From Thermoleophilia bacterium (GTDB lineage Bacteria; Actinomycetota; Thermoleophilia; Gaiellales; SKUG01), in contig JAGQUL010000069.1 in NCBI GenBank assembly GCA_020438525.1, forward strand, positions 1 to 33,409: a stretch of 33,409 nt of DNA, read 5' to 3'. Shown in pieces: positions 31,287 to 33,409 of the stretch (within the stretch, counting starts at the first letter, position 1; each line of letters begins with the position of its first letter). The notes beneath the pieces were generated by a model. That model had not been told where the DNA came from and searched no databases. It saw nothing but the letters and a program-made list of their open reading frames with translations. The translations under genes and the position numbers were made by a program.

Positions 31287-31832
31287 TCAGCGGATCGCGC
31301 GCTCGAAGCGGAGCATCGGCCGGCCGAGGTCGTTCTGGGTCTCGCGCTCCTCGTGGAATCCGTGCTGGCGCAGGAACTCCGTGGCGCCCTCGTTGCCGGG
31401 ATACACGTCGATGTGCACGTCGGCGCTGCGCCAGACCTCGGCGTAGCGCAGCGCGGCGACGAGCAGGCGGGTGCCGTCGCCGCGGCGTGGCTCGAGCACG
31501 AGCAGGTCGTCGATCTCCAGGTGCGCGTCGGAGCGCTTGAGCACGACCATGCCGACCGGATCGCGCGGCGAGCCGATGCACAGCAGCATGCACGAGGGGT
31601 CGTTGATGATCCGTTCGAAGTACTCGTCGGTGCAGTAGACCTCGCGCCAGCGCTCGAAGCCGTCCTCGTCGGGCGCGGGGCGGTAGCGCGCCTGCATCAC
31701 GCGCTCCTTGAGGCGGCGCAGGTACGGCACGTGGTCGGGCGTGGCTCGCGCGATCAGCAGCGAGTCGATGCCGCGGTGGGGCACCGACGATTCCTCGCCG
31801 GTGTTGTCGGCGCTGGTCGAGACGATGGGCAT
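31287..31832 (-). CDS. GNAT family N-acetyltransferase
   Basis: A 181-residue single-domain GNAT enzyme using acetyl-CoA. Features are LIARATPDHVPYLRRLKERV, DPVGMVVLKRSDAHLEIDDL, the acetyl-CoA loop LVLEPRRGDGTRLLVAALRYAE (R-x-x-G-x-G/A form), and the final IDVYPGNEGATEFLRQHGFH typical of the last GNAT helix-strand. The acceptor is unknown. It is the first gene of a unit with the TPR-Crp/Fnr fusion: TGA, three bases, ATG. A CAGAAT box ends 6 bases before ATG 31832, again the leaderless pattern. The 110-base gap upstream (31833-31942) holds nothing else recognisable. Confidence 0.91.
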   Translation of the reverse strand: MPIVSTSADNTGEESSVPHRGIDSLLIARATPDHVPYLRRLKERVMQARYRPAPDEDGFERWREVYCTDEYFERIINDPSCMLLCIGSPRDPVGMVVLKRSDAHLEIDDLLVLEPRRGDGTRLLVAALRYAEVWRSADVHIDVYPGNEGATEFLRQHGFHEERETQNDLGRPMLRFERAIR

Positions 31833-31942
31833 GCGCGCATTCTGGCAGAGCAGCCGGCGCGCGTCTCGTGCGCGCGTGAAGATCCAGCGCGCACGTGCCG
31901 GAGGGCGTGGGCGCAGTCGCGGCCACTCGGTCCGGCAGGAGG

Positions 31943-32605
31943 CTAGGCGGTGGCGGGCGACGACGATTCGGCCATTCGGGCACGGGCCCGGGCGCTTCGA
32001 ACTGTGGCCGCCGTCGAGGCGAGCGATGCGACGAGCTGATCGAGTGCGGCGCGCTGGTCGCTGGAGCGGAGCTGGCCGTCGTCGTCGAACGCAGAAGCCA
32101 CGCTCGGGATCGTGACCGACGGCTCCGCGATCGCGCGGCCGCCCTGGGTCTTCACGACCTTCACGAGCTCGTCGCGGGCCCAGACGGCGCCGAACTGGCC
32201 GGAGCTCGCGCTGGCGATCGCCACCGGCATGCCGAAGAGCGGGCTCGCCTGCAGGCCGGTCTGGTCGGGGCGCGCACCGTCGGGGCGCGAGAGCCAGTCG
32301 AGCGCGTTCTTGAGCTGGCCGGGGATCGACCCGTTGTACTCGGGCGTGGCGATGAACACGCCGTCGGCGGCGCGGACTGCCTCGGCAAGGCGCGCGGCGC
32401 CGGGCGCGAAGCCGGTGGCGGTCTCGATGTCCTGGTCGTAGGGCTCGACCGACGCGAGGTCGTCGTACTCGACGATCTCGACGGTGGCGGGTGCGAGCCG
32501 CGCGGCGAGCCGCGCGAGACGTCGGTTGGTCGACGCCTCGCGCAGGCTCCCCGCGATGAACAGAAGGCGGATCGGCTGCTGTTCGTGTGCGGCTGCGGTG
32601 GTCAT
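31943..32605 (-). CDS. NADPH-dependent FMN reductase (flavodoxin-like)
   Basis: A 220-residue flavoprotein of the NADPH-dependent FMN reductase/chromate-reductase family. The phosphate-binding loop is LLFIAGSLREASTNRRLARL (GSLRxxSxN). The flavin-contact segment is GVFIATPEYNGSIPGQLKNA (PEYNGSxPGxLKNALDW), and a third flavin-binding stretch follows (VAIASASSGQFGAVWARDEL). It reduces FMN or quinones, often in oxidative defence. Its ATG overlaps the stop of yceI (ATGA). The C-terminal 25 residues are Arg/Ala-rich and outside the domain. Confidence 0.94.
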   Translation of the reverse strand: MTTAAAHEQQPIRLLFIAGSLREASTNRRLARLAARLAPATVEIVEYDDLASVEPYDQDIETATGFAPGAARLAEAVRAADGVFIATPEYNGSIPGQLKNALDWLSRPDGARPDQTGLQASPLFGMPVAIASASSGQFGAVWARDELVKVVKTQGGRAIAEPSVTIPSVASAFDDDGQLRSSDQRAALDQLVASLASTAATVRSARARARMAESSSPATA

Positions 32606-33150
32606 GCCCGCACCAGCTCCAGCTCGGCAGACAGCTTCACCTTCGCGGCGACTGCGTCCTGGCCGGTCGGCAGCGTGGCGTTCCAGCTGATGCCGTAGGC
32701 GTGGCGGTCGATCTCGCCGTTCAGCACGAGGCCGATGCGCTCGTCGCCGGCAAGGCCCTGGACGGGTCCGGCCCAGGTGCCGGTGAGCTCGATCGGGTTG
32801 GTGGTGCCGCGCATGGTGAGGGTGCCGCGCACGGTGGCGGTGCCGTCGCCTGCGAGGTCCACGTCGTCGGCCTCGAAGCTGAGCGTGGGGTGCAGCTCGG
32901 CGTCGAAGAAGTCGGGGCTCATCAGGTGGCCGTGCAGCTGCTCGTTGGGGAACGAGATCGCCTGCACCGGTGCGGTGCCGGCGAGCGAGAGCGCGCCGTC
33001 CTCGGCTGCGGTGAGTGCGATGTCGAACTCCGTGAACCCGCCGCGCAGCCAGTTGATGCCGAAGTGGCGGACGACGAATGCCACGACGGAGTGGACCGGA
33101 TCGACGGTCCAGGTGCCGGCGGCGACGGGGGTGGTGGTGGCGGTGGTCAT
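32602..33150 (-). CDS. yceI: YceI-family lipocalin-like protein
   Basis: A 182-residue YceI-family beta-barrel that binds isoprenoid-like lipids or amphiphiles in known members. Family landmarks are GTWTVDPVHSVVAFVVRHFG (the Trp-x-Asp-x-xHS-x-V opening), FTEFDIALTAAEDG, HLMSPDFFDAELHPTLSFEA (the conserved SxDFFDxxxxPxxxF), GTLTMRGTTNPIEL (LTxRGxTxPV) and a C-terminal LVLNGEIDRHAYGISWN (xRxxFG-like). There is no signal peptide, so it is a cytoplasmic variant. The ATG at 33150 has AGGA about 7 bases upstream. It leads the yceI-FMN reductase operon under the promoter at 33207-33238; such pairs are usually redox- or quinone-responsive, which is inference here. Confidence 0.95.
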   Translation of the reverse strand: MTTATTTPVAAGTWTVDPVHSVVAFVVRHFGINWLRGGFTEFDIALTAAEDGALSLAGTAPVQAISFPNEQLHGHLMSPDFFDAELHPTLSFEADDVDLAGDGTATVRGTLTMRGTTNPIELTGTWAGPVQGLAGDERIGLVLNGEIDRHAYGISWNATLPTGQDAVAAKVKLSAELELVRA

Positions 33151-33206
33151 GTGGTGATCCTCGAATCGATCGAATGTGGTTGAGTGCGCAATAGTTGCGC
33201 TGTAAA

Positions 33207-33238
33207 CAAACTGTAGCGCAGTTTGGTTGCGCGTGCAA
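33207..33238 (-). promoter_or_regulatory. yceI promoter with operator palindrome
   Basis: On the minus strand TTGCAC (33238-33233) and TACAGT (33215-33210) are 17 bases apart. A perfect inverted repeat CAAACTG-TAGCG-CAGTTTG (33207-33225) covers the -10 box. A wider TGCGCT...AGCGCA symmetry overlaps it. This is what a MarR-, HxlR- or TetR-type repressor site would look like; no such regulator gene is in view. Confidence 0.65.
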
Positions 33239-33272
33239 CTACATGGCCGGGCGGCCGGCGGGGTGGGGTGTC

Positions 33273-33409
33273 GATGGGGTGGCGGAAGGGCGGGGACGTA
33301 TGTACGTAACCCGCGGATAGCGCGGGTTCTGTACATATGTCGCGCGCGGCGAGGTGGTGGGCCGATGGGGCGGCGGAAGGGGGAGACGTATGTACGTAAC
33401 CCGCGGATA
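33273..33409. repeat. Repeated palindromic element running off the window
   Basis: A unit beginning GATGGGGTGGCGGAAGGG and ending GTACGTAACCCGCGGATA occurs at 33273-33319 and again at 33364-33409, about 91 bases apart, differing by a small indel and a few substitutions. The first unit carries an imperfect hairpin: 33296-33315 against 33321-33340, 20 positions with two G-T pairs and one mismatch around a GATAG loop. The second is cut by the window end, so more copies may follow. No gene is visible here. Confidence 0.82.

Noticed and set aside
27966..31946. A very long open frame (over 1300 codons) on the plus strand opposite the GNAT, Crp/Fnr-fusion and HEIAH genes
   Set aside because: Its translation is Arg/His/Ala-rich low-complexity sequence with no family signal, while the minus-strand frames show clear domains. 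GC-rich DNA routinely leaves such antisense frames open.
33273..33409. A CRISPR array
   Set aside because: Only two units with a long palindrome are visible and the interval does not behave as unique spacers between short exact repeats; no cas genes are in the window.

Overview
The window is a stretch of very GC-rich chromosome (strong G/C third-position bias, GTG starts, many 4-base ATGA/GTGA gene overlaps, -10-like boxes sitting directly in front of start codons). This style, with PcrA carrying a Gly/Ser-rich tail, a zinc-ribbon SDR enzyme, an AroH-type chorismate mutase and a PadR/PspC pair, fits an actinobacterium. A deep lineage such as Thermoleophilia or Acidimicrobiia is plausible, but the sequence alone does not settle it. 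Coding density is high and most genes are housekeeping or metabolic.

Layout. 1-4.8 kb: 3' part of a PcrA/UvrD helicase, a doubtful small exported peptide, an alpha/beta lipase and a PAP2-type membrane phosphatase. 4.8-6.2 kb: a large protein with an HEAVH zinc motif and a C-terminal PGWKR pentapeptide repeat. 6.4-9.9 kb: aldehyde dehydrogenase, M32 carboxypeptidase and a small membrane protein. 9.9-13.7 kb (minus strand): zinc-ribbon/HTH protein plus M14 peptidase, then M20 peptidase plus tandem GNAT protein. 13.8-16.4 kb: PRC-barrel membrane protein, a PLP trans-sulfuration enzyme and a divergent Lrp/AsnC regulator. 16.5-19.3 kb: orphan histidine kinase and a padR-pspC operon behind a readable promoter/operator.

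19.4-21.9 kb is the most mosaic part. An intact tRNA-Val(GAC) with a terminator is followed 2.1 kb later by a 30-base copy of its 3' end (29/30 identical). The two copies bracket a YunG-like gene and a DUF4143 ATPase with its own palindromic operators, but no integrase. Just outside lies a fragment of a DedA-family gene.

21.9-26.3 kb (minus strand): zinc-ribbon SDR oxidoreductase, a tightly overlapped operon (unknown protein - aroH - tyrA) for the chorismate-to-prephenate-to-tyrosine branch, and a DUF6973-like protein next to a tandem repeat and a long perfect-looking hairpin. 26.4-33.2 kb (minus strand): SRPBCC and CBS proteins, a second HExxH (HEIAH) protein, an unusual fusion of a LuxR/MalT-type helical repeat sensor region to a Crp/Fnr module co-transcribed with a GNAT enzyme, and a yceI - FMN reductase operon with a readable promoter. 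The window ends inside a repeated palindromic element.

Best candidates for something new are the TPR-Crp/Fnr fusion regulator with its GNAT partner, the PGWKR-tailed HEAVH protein, the integrase-less tRNA-Val island, and the two intergenic palindromic elements. All protein assignments come from recognising motifs by eye; no database search was run.
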